Part shown: positions 1 through 9,529 of the stretch, one piece after another | Numbering within the stretch: the first letter of the stretch is position 1 | Layout of the letters: the number at the start of each line of letters is the position of its first letter | Assembly (NCBI GenBank): GCA_008931825.1 | Contig: QXVZ01002091.1 | Coordinates: 1 to 26,378 of the forward strand | Length of the DNA: 26,378 nucleotides | Direction of reading: 5' to 3' | From: Phallusia fumigata | Taxonomy: Eukaryota; Chordata; Ascidiacea; Phlebobranchia; Ascidiidae | Made by a program: the position numbers and the translations under genes | The notes under the pieces: model-generated | Databases searched by the model: none | Told to the model about the DNA's origin: nothing | The model's input: only the letters and a program-made list of their open reading frames with translations

Positions 1-502
1 GCAACGAATCACATCAAAGCAGTTGGACAATGCTAGAGACGAGTGTTGATAATAGAGGATTTGATTCAAAGGTGCATGATTACAAACCTAAATTTGGTTA
101 ATATGTCGTTATAAAGGGTTCCGTAAACATATCCTTACTTATCTGAAAACGTTTTTTCTAATACCAAAAGGAACGCTCTTTAACAAAACATCACTACAGC
201 AAAACTCGAGCTGATAAAGTAAGATGAAATTTACCAAGATTTTGAGTTTGTGTTGTGTTTAAATTGATTACAACTGACCTTCGCTGGTAAAACAAGCAGG
301 CTTTGGCTTATTGCCACCAAGGTAATTCTATTCCCATACAACTTTTTGAGGTTTGCTAAATTTCTTTGTAAGTCTTGCTCTCTAAACACTGTGTTAATTG
401 TCCAAAATTGTTTCGTAAATACGTCTGGTCGTTATTTCAATCTGCAATTAAATTTACGACGCCTTATTCATTTCAACACCGCGGCCCTTTATCTCCCACT
501 AG
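1..502. other. No gene recognised
   Basis: AT-rich sequence. The short open frames here have no domain signature and no convincing codon bias. I see no repeat boundary or RNA gene. Confidence 0.4.
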
Positions 503-742
503 TGTCTAACTATTGTCGACCGCTTTTGGAAAGAATTTAAAAAGGTGCAACAGAATGGAAAACTGGATAAGCCAACGTTAGATGCGTTAAATATTTTTTC
601 ATCAACTTACACAGTTTTAGTGGAGGCCTACATAACTGAAGTTAAGAACGATAAAACTGGAATCAATATCGTCTTATGGAAGCATATTGGCAAAAGCCAA
701 GCAATGAGATGCACATCCATGATTAACAATTGGTCAACTTGA
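503..742 (+). CDS. Unassigned coding-like frame (about 79 residues)
   Basis: An open frame runs from just after an in-frame stop at 500-502 to the stop at 742. The ATG-independent first part (residues VDRFWKEFKKVQQ) joins smoothly to the later part (KLDKPTLDALNIFSSTYTV), and the composition is that of a real soluble protein, mixed hydrophobic and charged. There is no start methionine near the 5' end, so it is more likely an exon or a fragment than a whole gene. I do not recognise the family. Given the surroundings, a piece of a transposase is possible, but nothing in the sequence proves that. Confidence 0.3.
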   Translation, partial: CLTIVDRFWKEFKKVQQNGKLDKPTLDALNIFSSTYTVLVEAYITEVKNDKTGINIVLWKHIGKSQAMRCTSMINNWST

Positions 743-1925
743 CTTCAACAATTCGCATCTAACAAGTGTTGAAGTTCAATATCTTGTGAGCCCCCGTCAC
801 ATAACGCCTTGTAACGATGGTGTAACTGCAGCGCGTTCAACCTTGATCCACCAATTGTGCCCTTCAATTTTGTTGGCTTCATAATGTCCCAACCAAACGT
901 TGCGCAACTGTCTCCGGTCTGGTGATTGATTTAATGCTGTTGTGTCGCTATGTTTTCGTTTTCTAGGCGAAACAAGCTCAGCTTAGCTAAACCGCACTGA
1001 ACATGCCATTAAACATCGCTTAAACGCTGCAGCAACAACCCAGGTCATTTGCATACAAACCGTTGCCTGTGCAAGGTTGTGTTTATTACACAACAGTGAT
1101 AACGTCAGTGCAAATTATAATCTCAGAAAGCTCACAACAAAATATAAAGAATAAAGCCTAATATATTTTTTTTGAGCAGGCACAAATCAAGTCAAGTCAA
1201 ATTTTATTTACATTGCACGTCATCAAATTTGTCAATGTTCAACGGTTCCGTAAACAACAAGGACACCGAAAAATCATGGGTTATCGAGTCAAGTGTCCTG
1301 TTATTAAGGTGATGCTTAAATTGTACTGGATATGTTCTGCCGTAGGATCGCAAGCGACGCACAAACAGACGGGGTACAGCCGGTTGCATAAAACGGTGGT
1401 CGAACCCGCAGGCTCTGCTGGCCAAATGAAACCCGCACCAACGGTGTTGGTAGGGGGTAACAGGTTGTTACTCATCACTACAGGCAAGTTCGGGAATTAA
1501 AAAGAAATGTTGTGGAAGTGATTTTCATAACGTTTNGCAGCTTCCTCCACGCATCCCCTCCTCTGCTTTACTAAGATCGATGTCGGAGATCTCAGATGGT
1601 AATTCGCTTTGGAGGGTGCTGCACTATCCCCATCCCGATTGGCTGATCTGAAAGAGTCAAATCCTACGGTAGTTTTTTGTTCTTTTGTGTGACTGATTAA
1701 TCTTAATCAAATCTTAATCTTAATATAAGTTGTTAGAGTTAAAAAAAAATAAACAAAAACACTAAAAACACACAAAGATAAAACTGGACGAAAAGAAATA
1801 AGTCCGTCTCCCATGTAATCACGCAGCTTGTACGTGATACCACAAGCTTGTGCAAGTTTTTTTCCACATGCGCTTATGTGCTTTTTCCAATTTAACTAAT
1901 CGTCGAAATAAACTCCGAGGTATTT
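743..1925. other. Non-coding or unassigned stretch
   Basis: Overlapping frames on both strands at 1204-1500 are open, but none reads like a known domain. A direct CAAGTCAAGTCAAATTTTATTT string at about 1189 resembles 3'-UTR sequence. One N lies at 1537, probably a contig join. An A-rich tract lies at about 1741-1790. Confidence 0.35.
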
Positions 1926-3630
1926 TGTATGCGTCGATCGCTGTATTCGCTGCTTTCCTGTGGAAATCGAAAACTTGTGTGTGTCAGAGCGCTTAGTAGG
2001 AGAAACCCCCCCGTACGTTGTTTTACCCGTGTTAAGAGATTTTGTTGTGCCGCATCCAGAACTAATTTCTTGCTTGTTAACTTCAGACACAGGGTAGCAG
2101 TTACGACAAGCGAAAGGGGCGATCCCCCAATTTTGAAATTGTACATTGAGGTAGGATCTCCCGAAAAAAAATTCCAAGTTCTACATTACGTTTGGTTGCT
2201 TTGGCTGGCTACGCTATTGCTCGCACACCAACGCTTCTTAGATGCAAAAACTACCTCAAGCGTTCCACAAGGCAAAGCATCGCAACTGGCTCCACACCTC
2301 AGCTCCGTTTCTGTAGACACATCGGGCTACGCGCACCTATTGTCCAAATTTTCAGCAATATCATCTCTCCGACCTTTTTTTCAGCTTCTCGATCATGGAG
2401 TTTAGCATTTCATTCCCACAAGCTGACCACCCGTGGACACTGTCTGTGGGTCAAACTTTTGATTTTGTGCTCGTCTACCTGGACGATGTACTTGTAGCGA
2501 GCAGGAACACTGCGACAAATTGAAACTACTCTTTAACGAGCTTTCTAATCATGGAGTTCATCCACACAAGCTGACCACCCGTGCTCTCTAGTACTCGACG
2601 ACTTCTCCCCGATAAACTCTCCCTCGCTTAAAACGGACATCACAACATGCTACAGCTGGTCATTATTCGACACTTTTTAAGTCCGTGGGCTTTGCCACTG
2701 CACATGGTTACAAAGTCGTCCAGCGGATGGCGCTCTTGCGATGACTTCAGGCGCCTTAACGCAGCCACCTACACCGACGGTTAAGCCATTCCCCACATTC
2801 AAGTCTTTTTGCTCACTTGACCTGATTTTGCGTTTTCTTTCAAATTAACTTTGTACGTGGCTACCATCAGGTCCCTGTGTCTTTGTCGTCTATTAACTAA
2901 TCGCTTTCAGGTAATTCTGCGCAATTCTTTTAGAGTAAAAAATTAAATTTAGCTTTCTCGGAGGCAAAAGCCCACCTGGTAAACGTCACACTGTTGCACC
3001 ACCCCTTGTCAGAAGCAACAACAGATACGTCACAGCATTCTATTGGTGCCGTTCTCCAAAAATTTCTTGACAACGCATCGCGACCGCTGTTTCAGCAAAC
3101 CAATGCGGGGACCCAAGCTAAACAGTGGTTTTAACACAGGGATGTACATGCACTGCACCTCCCTACTCACCATTTCGCTAGAAAGCAACCCGCTCAACGC
3201 TTGCACAAATCACATGCCTTGATTTCTGCTTTTGATAGACGTTTTGACCAACCTGCCGCGTCACCTCAAATTGTTATTTATTATTAGAGACCAGAGGGCA
3301 TCGACTGGTACCGACTCTGAAGTTACAGCATGGTCCTTTTCAAACAGTGGCCTCGCTACCGTTATCGTCGACGCCTTAGGTTTTCGTCTATTTACAACAC
3401 ATCACGCGTTGTAAATAGAGACAGCAAGATCTTTAAACTTGACATCGGATTACGCAACCAGCAGGTTTCTAAAGCAATCACACCTCGACCTCACGTACAG
3501 GTGTCCCACCATTCCTACGAATTTGCCACCACCCCACCAAAATACNCTTCCCTCACATCAAAAAAACAACACTGTTCCATTAGGTCGCATAAAATTGAAG
3601 CAGTCTCCTGAAACGGCAGGTCATTAATTT
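1926..3630 (+). mobile_element. Ty3/gypsy LTR retroelement fossil, gag-pol internal region
   Basis: This is a decayed Ty3/gypsy (Metaviridae-like) internal region. Visible landmarks are a degenerate CCHC-type nucleocapsid stretch at about 1960-2080, a reverse-transcriptase catalytic motif VYLDD with LVAS context at about 2475-2505, the upstream RT segment SPWxxPLHMV and DFRRLNAAT at about 2680-2770, a VRGYHQVPV segment at about 2855, and an RNase H-like segment with EAKAHLVNV and SIGAVLQKF at about 2965-3080. The pieces are internally rearranged, with an RT segment appearing out of the usual order and a short repeated block at 2391-2435 and 2550-2582. It has many breaks and is clearly inactive. 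No LTR was identified for it. It could belong with the gypsy 3' half at 5,500, but that cannot be shown from the sequence. Confidence 0.8.
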
Positions 3631-4060
3631 GTAATCCACGGTCACGAGTGCAGCGTGGTACGTCACATGAATAAAGACAAATGCAGCCATAATAGGGTTT
3701 AGATCCATTCTTTTTAAATCCTTGACGATATCGCTTTATTGTAATATGTGTTGATTAAGCACAATTTCGTGCAGCGTTTCGAAACTTTGCAAAGACCCAA
3801 AACATTACATTTGCTTTGTAATCATTGTTTATTACTGCATGACATCATTGTGATGCAACAATGATCTTGGATTTATTGGCAAACAATTGCCAGTTTGACG
3901 TCATAAATGTCGTAACATTAGCAAAACCTAAAGCTATTTGTGTGTAGGGTGTTTTGCCATCTTGTCAATGAAACTTGTTTTAAAGCGAACTAATTTTATA
4001 AAATAAAATATCAATTTTTCCCCTCCCTCTTACCAGTCTAAGCGTTTTTAGTAATGCACG
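3631..4060. other. No gene recognised; AT-rich spacer
   Basis: No coding frame with a recognisable domain. It contains a short imperfect inverted repeat around 3838-3865 (CATCATTGTGATGCAACAATGAT) and an AATAAAATAAAAT tract near 4000. Confidence 0.35.
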
Positions 4061-4139
4061 GCCGTCATTACATGTACTTCAATATACATTTGCACGGCCG
4101 TATTTAATAGCACTTGCGGCCGCAGGTTGTGCACCCCTG
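4061..4139 (-). mobile_element. hAT-type transposon terminus
   Basis: Read on the minus strand, the sequence ending at 4139 begins CAGGGGTGCACAACCTGCGG, the form of hAT terminal inverted repeats (CAGGGGTGnnCAACCTnCGGCC type). Inside it lie two copies of an ACGGCCGT core (about 4059 and 4095). The coding-like frame to its right stops being coding exactly at this terminus, as expected for an insertion. The element should extend to lower coordinates, but I could not find the opposite terminus or a matching copy of the flanking octamer GTGTATGG, so only one end is claimed. Confidence 0.5.
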
Positions 4140-4444
4140 GTGTATGGTATGCGTATAAAGTTGTCTTCTTTCCCTGCGTATCCTGTGCTGTCTGGTGCGA
4201 ATGCTGCTTCTTTTAGGCTTTTGTTGATTGAATCCGCATACACGTGCATCTGGGAGATCATTGCCTTTGATGATGAACTTGGCATGGTTGTTATGTCGTA
4301 CCAAGGCGTTTTGAACTGATTGTTGATTGTGTGCGCTGTCTGATTCGTTGTTGTTATCGCTATACTATATGAGAATCTCTTTGTGTAAACTGGATTGGTA
4401 TCGTCAAAAAGTCTGCTCCTAGTTGGTATCTTCTTAATGTTATG
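4140..4444 (-). CDS. Unidentified coding-like fragment
   Basis: One minus-strand frame stays open from 4444 down to the hAT terminus at 4139, about 100 residues. It has a protein-like composition and balanced codon use (for example segments FSYSIAITTTNQ, FKTPWYDITTMPSS and NFIRIPYT). I do not recognise the family. It has no start codon context and is ended by the mobile-element boundary, so it is a remnant. A virus-like structural protein is conceivable from the Ser/Thr/Asn-rich beta-like pattern, but this is only a guess. Confidence 0.35.
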
Positions 4445-4740
4445 TTATGGGACATTGGGAACTCGTAGGCATTCAGATTGGCTCCCCACATTCTTGAGCC
4501 TTGTAATCCATAACATATTGCCCTTCGACAACCAACAAACCGCCGTATAAAACAACAGATTTTGATGATCTCAATCCATATCCTTGCACAATTTAGCAAA
4601 CAACCTTGTATTGACAGCACGTACCTTGACGAAGTAAGGGTGTTTTGTATCAAGATGGCGCTTCTAGCGATTTGGCCATAGAGCGCAGTTGCTGGCCTAA
4701 TCTTACTTATTTGTCGCAAGAGAGCCGTTCACAAAAAAAT
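4445..4740 (-). other. Possible continuation of the same minus-strand remnant
   Basis: Two minus-strand frames are open over parts of this stretch (4360-4719 in one, about 4490-4590 in another). The second contains a protein-like segment (residues KSVVLYGGLLVVEGQYVMDY). They lie in the same orientation as the fragments on either side and may be parts of one decayed gene. No family is recognised. Confidence 0.25.
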
Positions 4741-4749
4741 AGCCAAACA

Positions 4750-4812
4750 GACATCACTGCTTGGCCGGGGTCTTATACCCAGCTTTCACGCCCCTCAGTT
4801 TAAGAACCCCTG
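4750..4812 (-). mobile_element. hAT-type transposon terminus (Charlie-like)
   Basis: On the minus strand the sequence beginning at 4812 reads CAGGGGTTCTTAAACTG followed by a G-rich stretch, which is the pattern of Charlie-like hAT termini (CAGGGGTTCTnAACn). The octamer just outside is GTTTATGC (4813-4820). I found no second terminus or second copy of the octamer, so the other boundary is unknown and the inner limit given here is nominal. Confidence 0.4.
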
Positions 4813-5211
4813 GTTTATGCGGTCTTTCCCCTATGCTATGTCTAGGAATATCAATGGGCTTGACCTTCCTCCATTGCCACCTTGGTTTGATCCCGCGGTC
4901 ACCAACCGACTCATCGCTGTCGAAAGTGTCATCTCCCAGTCTTCGAACTTTATTACCTCGTAAATTGCATATGCTGCGGTCGTCCCTATTCCGCTGGTGT
5001 CTGTAATTCTCCATCGTCTTCCTCCGGAGGTACCTCTGTAGTCTATGCCGAGGTTCATCTGCCTGCCGATGACTAAGGAACTTAAAACGCTTTCTATAGA
5101 CTGTGTAACTTCGCACCTGTTAAGCAGAGCTTGGAAAAACTGGACCACAGTGCGGAAACCTGGAAACGTTAGCCCTCCTGATGCGACCTTCTTGGTCGAC
5201 TTCCACTTCAT
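4813..5211 (-). CDS. Unidentified coding-like remnant with two open frames
   Basis: Two minus-strand frames are open together over about 360 bases, unusual for this AT-rich DNA. One begins MKWKSTKKVASGG (5211) and the other is rich in Arg/Asp (around RRKTMENYRHQRNRDD). The block is more GC-rich than its surroundings. It ends on its 3' side at the hAT terminus at 4812. I cannot say which frame was translated and recognise neither. Confidence 0.25.
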
Positions 5212-5499
5212 ACTGACTCGATTTTTAGTTGGTCTTACCCTTACCTTTCTAATTACACTGCACTAGTACTCTAGTATATGTTTTTTAAGAAGTTACGAAA
5301 TAGTCCGCTACGCATTCAACGTTCAATGATTCGTTTACAACGGTTCCATTTTAGGGCAGAGTTTTCTCCAGGTAAATTCATGCACACTGCTGATTAGTTA
5401 TCAAGGTGCGTGAAAAACAGTTTAGTTCAGGTCAGTCGTTTTCTTGTTGTAGTGTGTGTGAATATGTTAATTTAATTGTTTCCGCAGTGGTATGAACGC

Positions 5500-6550
5500 C
5501 AGCAGTGAGACAAAAGCTGCAAAACGAAACCATACGCGACGAGCAGCTCCAAACTGCGATATCTTATGTAAACGACGGGTGGCCTTTACATAAGCACGTT
5601 TGCAATGTGTTAGCGAAGCCGTATTGGGAAGTGAACAATGAACTTTCTGTTGTTGACAATATTTTGTTTCGTGGGTCCCGAATTGTTGTTCCTGTGTCCG
5701 TGCGCAGTTATTTTTAGAACGAATACATGAAGGCCATTTGGGTGAAGTAAAATGCAAGGGACGCGCTCGGGAAAGTATATATTGGCCTGGTTTTCCAGCC
5801 ATATATCAAGTGTAGTTTCTTCTTGTGCAGTTTTGTGCAAAATTCAGATCACAGCAACAGCGTCAACCACTTGAACCCCACGAGCCCCCTCTTACCCTTT
5901 TCTGAGAGTGGCTACTGATCTGTTTTACTGGAACGGGAAAATGTTTTTAGTAACTGTTGACTGTTACTCTGGGTATTCTGAAGTAAATCCGGTGTCAACA
6001 TCCTCTGCGGAGTCTGTTATTAGTGCTCTAAAAACAATCTTTTTCAGGTTTAGAATTCCTGAAACTGTTGTGAGTGACAACGGTCCTCAATTTTCTAGTG
6101 ATGAATTTGCGCAATTTGCTGAGAAATGGGGTTTTACCCATATAACTTCTAGCCCACATTACGTTCAAATGGACTTGCGGAAAGGAGTGTTCAAACAACC
6201 AAGCATTTGCTAAAAAAAGCTCACGCAAGTTTGCAAGATTTCAACAAAAGTCTATTGATCTTTACAAATTGCGAGCTTTCGGTAAAGAAGAAAGCAGAAG
6301 AACTTCTATAACAGAGGAACTAGAAACTTGCCACCATTACAGACGAACACCCCTGTGCGAATGTACAATGTTCAAAACAAACTCTGGGACCAACAAGGAA
6401 CTATAGAGAGGCAATTGTCACATCGATCCTATTTAATTAAAACAAACGACGGTGTATTATACAGGCGTAATCGTGTTCACTTACGTCCCTTAATGTTACT
6501 GCTGATCGTCAATCTCCGAGATTCCATTTAACTTAACCTCAACAAAGGGA
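5500..6550 (+). mobile_element. Ty3/gypsy LTR retroelement fossil, integrase half
   Basis: The 3' half of a Ty3/gypsy pol. At about 5505-5720 is the linker that precedes integrase (NDGWP, LSVVDNILFRG, RIVVPVSVR), followed by the HHCC-type zinc-binding segment (about 5720-5800). The integrase catalytic core at 5908-6150 shows the first two catalytic acidic positions, with context TVDCYSGY and VVSDNGPQFSS. The post-core domain at about 6328-6500 has the pattern VRxYNxxxxLW, RSYLIKTNDG and YRRNRVHLRPL typical of gypsy integrase C-termini. The copy is inactive, with several breaks. A putative 3' LTR follows directly. Confidence 0.9.
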
Positions 6551-6735
6551 TGTTGTGATGTATATACTTGTGTTCGATAGATGTCGCCCTGTGTTGTGAC
6601 ATCACTTGTCGTATATAACCGTGTGCCGCGGGGTTACACCATGAGGTGTTTGTTAGTTCACGACAGACCCAGTATGGAAACTAGTCGTAAATTTACGCCT
6701 AATGACTGAAATTGCTACATCTTCATCAGTAAACA
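6551..6735 (+). repeat. Putative 3' LTR of the gypsy element
   Basis: The integrase tail is followed by a purine-rich AACAAAGGGA tract (6541-6550), a plausible polypurine tract, and then TGTTGTGATG, which opens a TG...CA unit ending near TCAGTAAACA at 6735. A TATA-like GTATATAA lies at about 6611. The end is inferred from the dinucleotide rule, because no second LTR is present for comparison. Confidence 0.45.
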
Positions 6736-6785
6736 AAGCCGCTGTTTTCCATTAAAACTTTTGTTTAAAACTTTAAAATTTTTGA

Positions 6786-7334
6786 ATATTTGCGCAACCG
6801 AGTTTTAGTGTTTGCTAACGTGCCTTTACGCTCAAAGCATCATTTTATGAGACATTACCCATGGGCTATAATGCAGTTTGGTCCTATAAGTCACACGTCT
6901 ACTCTCCGGTTTGAAAGTAAGCATTCTTACTTTAAACAGGACATTCGGCACACAAAAAATTTCACTAATGTTTGTTCATCTTTAGCTCACAGCCATCAAC
7001 TGCTCCAAGCCTGCCCGCTTAAAAATCCATGTTTTGGCCCTGATATTTTTGCTGTTTCCCCACCCACTCACTTCTCAAGTACAGTAATGAATGTAAAGTG
7101 TTGGTTTTGATGTGTTTAAGTGTGTTATGCTAACTTCTGCAAAGTTTCAACCTAGTATTTTGTTGCTTACCCTAAATTTGTGCAGTTTTTTCCACATTAT
7201 GGTATGAAGCCCAAAATCATGATGATGTGTATAAATGTGTTTGCTTTGATGAACTATGCAACAAATTAACACTATATGTATATGATGTGAGCCAAAGAAA
7301 AATGGATGTTTTAAAACAATTCATTTGTGTTTAG
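6786..7334 (+). pseudogene. 3' exons of a CACTA/EnSpm-like transposase-family gene (locus 1)
   Basis: Two exons of the same family as the minus-strand gene at 22,870-25,941. The first follows a TTTTAG acceptor at about 6786-6791 and carries the family's C-terminal signature (VPLRSKHHFMRHYP, QFGPI, TLRFESKHSYFKQ, HQLLQA). The second follows a TGCAG acceptor at 7181-7185 and reads WYEAQNHDDVYKCVCFDELC to a TAG at 7332-7334. The 5' part of the gene is absent because the gypsy LTR abuts it within about 50 bases. The closeness of the next gene, whose ATG is about 15 bases after this stop, is notable. The family assignment is from remembered multi-copy fish and invertebrate proteins with the same motifs; the CACTA link comes from locus 2. 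Confidence 0.7.
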
Positions 7335-7349
7335 GTTAACTTTTTGAAA

Positions 7350-8640
7350 ATGGAGGCTATCGTTTTAAAACTACTTTCAGAGTTTGGTGAAAATCAAGCA
7401 AAGCTTTACGATTGTGTTGCACACACTTGGTGTTCGTGATCCAAGTGATTTTCAACATTTAGAATTGGAAGACCTGCTGATTAAATTTAATCTTGTACAA
7501 GCCAGAAAACTACCGAAAAAAAAACTAACATAGAACCTGGTATTTTGTGTTCATTTGTGCCTATACCAGTGATATCTATAATACGATTTTACACTTGCGA
7601 TTTTCTTTCAGTTTTATCAGGTGCTAGTTTTACGACAGAACCAGTAGAATCAGATCTTAACTCGAGCTTTAGCAGCAGTGAAGGGTCAATGCAGTGAATT
7701 TACCACTTTCAAATTCCTTGGACACACTGTTCTCCTGCAATCATACAATGTCTGAAAAATGGCCAAGTGCCAAAGCTAATTGTTGCTAAAGAGAGTTAAT
7801 TCACCAGACATTTGATGAAGTATTGAAAGTAAGTACATGGACATGCTTGTAAACTTGTGGTGACAATTACAATCCATCTGTTTTATTCAATTTTAGTTGA
7901 CACACAAGTCTGGAATAAAAAAATTAGTAAAAAATTGCATATCGTATTGTGTCAAGATACCCCAAGTCATTCCGTGACGTTGTGGATGGGGTTCCCAGTG
8001 GAAATGGCCACAACTCTATTTCAAACCAGTTTTTTAATCGTTGGGAAAATGTAATGCAAAAAAAACGGAAACTGTCAAATCAAAGAACAGATTTTGACAG
8101 GACCCTCCACAAGTAAAGATGACAGTGAAAATGCTACTGCTTCTAAGATGAATATGTCAAACGAGACGAAAACATGAAAAAACTGTTGGGGCTGAAACAC
8201 CTATTCTCAGCAAAGAGAAGGTATAAACACAAATGTTCCCGTAAGCGAGGTTTTTAAGAAATGGCCATTTTTGGGAACATCGCAGTGTCTTTACAACATT
8301 ACGAAACTAATGTCTTTGAAGCCGAAGCCAAAGAAAATTCCTGGGAAAATGACAAATCGGAGCTATCACACACACAAGTAATATTTTTTTTATCTTAGAA
8401 TACATGCTTGTTAGTTATACCTTATACATTTGTTTCAGAGCTTTAAAATTAACGGCAAAACCCTCTGTTGCTGAATGTATCAAAAAATTGTCTGGAATGC
8501 AAAACACTTAGAAATAAAACACAAAAAAGCACTTCAATTTTGGAACTTCTTGGAAAGTACTACATTTAAGGAAGACACAGCAATCATTTTAAAGTGCATT
8601 GAAGTAAGTGAAAATTTGTTATTGTTTGTCTATGCATCTG
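7350..8640 (+). pseudogene. SAM-domain (SAMD3-like) multi-exon gene remnant
   Basis: The ATG at 7350 opens a SAM-like segment (MEAIVLKLLSEFGENQ, then VRDPSDFQHLELEDLLIKF, residues about 1-60, with one frame slip between them near 7420). An exon after a TTTCTTTCAG acceptor at 7610 has a Ser-rich linker and then IPWTHCSPAIIQCLKNGQVP; it ends at a GAAA|GTAAGTAC donor near 7829. The next exon, from about 7898, has the family's KxxxRYPKSFxDVxxG and SISNQFFNRWENVM pattern, in shifted frames. Later come FKKWPFL and LYNITKLMSLKP (about 8250-8320), and an exon at about 8440-8602 (KKALQFWNFLESTTFKEDTAIILKCIE) with a GTAAGTG donor. Several frame shifts and stops make it a pseudogene. The family is the multi-copy SAMD3-like group of fishes and invertebrates. 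The stretch TTCATTTGTGTTTAG just upstream is a good splice acceptor. Confidence 0.6.
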
Positions 8641-8655
8641 AATGTTTTTGTAGGA

Positions 8656-8880
8656 TAAAGGCCCGTTTACACTGTGTTCAGTGGCGCTTAACCTAGCCTT
8701 ACTTTGCAACCCCTTCCGTTTACACTGCGATTTTCGGTGCGTACCTAAACTTNTAGCCTTACTTTGCAACCCCTTCCGTTTACACTGCGATTTTCGGTGC
8801 GTACCTAAGCTTACTAAACTATCACGTAAATTTATCGTTGGATTACCTAGCATTTTTTATTTGATTGGATTTTAAAAGAT
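8656..8880 (+). repeat. MITE-like repeat inside the SAM-gene remnant
   Basis: Begins AAAGGCCCGTTTACACTG, a terminus style common in short non-autonomous DNA transposons, and contains three GTTTACACTG copies. It interrupts the SAM-gene remnant just after a TTTTTGTAG acceptor. No right terminus is identified; part of it may be affected by the contig join at 8753. Confidence 0.35.
8694..8812. repeat. 59-bp tandem duplication flanking a single N
   Basis: Positions 8694-8752 and 8754-8812 are the same 59-bp sequence with one mismatch (AACTT against AGCTT), separated by exactly one N. This is most easily read as two overlapping contig ends placed side by side rather than a biological tandem repeat. 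Confidence 0.85.
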
Positions 8881-9115
8881 TACATCGGCATGAGGTTTAA
8901 AAGGCCACTGCATACGAAATTTTGTATCAGTTAGAAATTTGTAGTTCGAAAAGTCTGTTTAAATATAAATTTATGTTATTAGCTCTTCTGAAATTATTGA
9001 CAAGGAAACGGGACACTCATGCCAAAAGATTTGGAAGTTATAGGGTGCATCCAATCCTACAGACACGCAAACAAGATGGTAAGTAGTAATAAGANCCCAA
9101 AACACAATTAGTTGT
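8881..9115. other. Unassigned stretch with an N
   Basis: A short open segment at about 8990-9062 ends at a good donor (AAGATG|GTAAGTAG), so an exon is possible, perhaps the tail of the SAM gene. The N at 9094 marks a probable contig join. Confidence 0.25.
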
Positions 9116-9120
9116 ACTTA

Positions 9121-9290
9121 ATCCTTTCTTAAACCTGGGGTAGGGCAAGATTAAATTTTGGGCTATTAAATCCTGGATTAAAAGATAATCCAGGTTGGTG
9201 AATACCGCTGTCAGAGATAATCTGTTACTTAATCCAGAATTACGTTAATCCAAGTTTAATCCCACTTGGTGAATTCCACCCTTAGTGTAC
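9121..9290. repeat. MITE-like unit with repeated TTAATCC/GGATTAA motifs
   Basis: From AAACCTGGGGTAGGGCAAG at the left to GTGAATTCCACCCTTAG at the right, the block contains multiple TTAATCC/GGATTAA and TTGGTGAAT motifs in both orientations, so it can fold on itself. The ends are only loosely complementary (CCTGGGGTAGGGC against the reverse complement of the right end, AGGGTGGAATTC). No target duplication is identified. Confidence 0.4.
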
Positions 9291-9529
9291 AAAACCAATT
9301 TAATTTCTTAAATATGGCATATGATTTTAGGTTTAAAGTTCTGTTCATGAAAATAATAATGATCTTTTCTGTATTGTACATTTCTAGCATGGGCATGCTT
9401 AAAACATGTTTGGGTGGGCACATTTTCTCTTGTAAATTTGGATTTAATTTTAGTTTGTGAGTGCCCAAATATTGTAAAAACTAATGTTTTCTTTATTTGA
9501 AGATACGCTAAATTCTAAATTCTTCAGGT

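Noticed and set aside
1896-2177. Minus-strand frame ending in a LINE-like TKYLGVYFDD string
   Set aside because: The plus strand over the same bases carries gypsy gag landmarks, and no other LINE reverse-transcriptase motif is near. The string is probably chance.
9256-9468. Open frames on both strands
   Set aside because: Start in or beside a MITE-like repeat and show no protein character.
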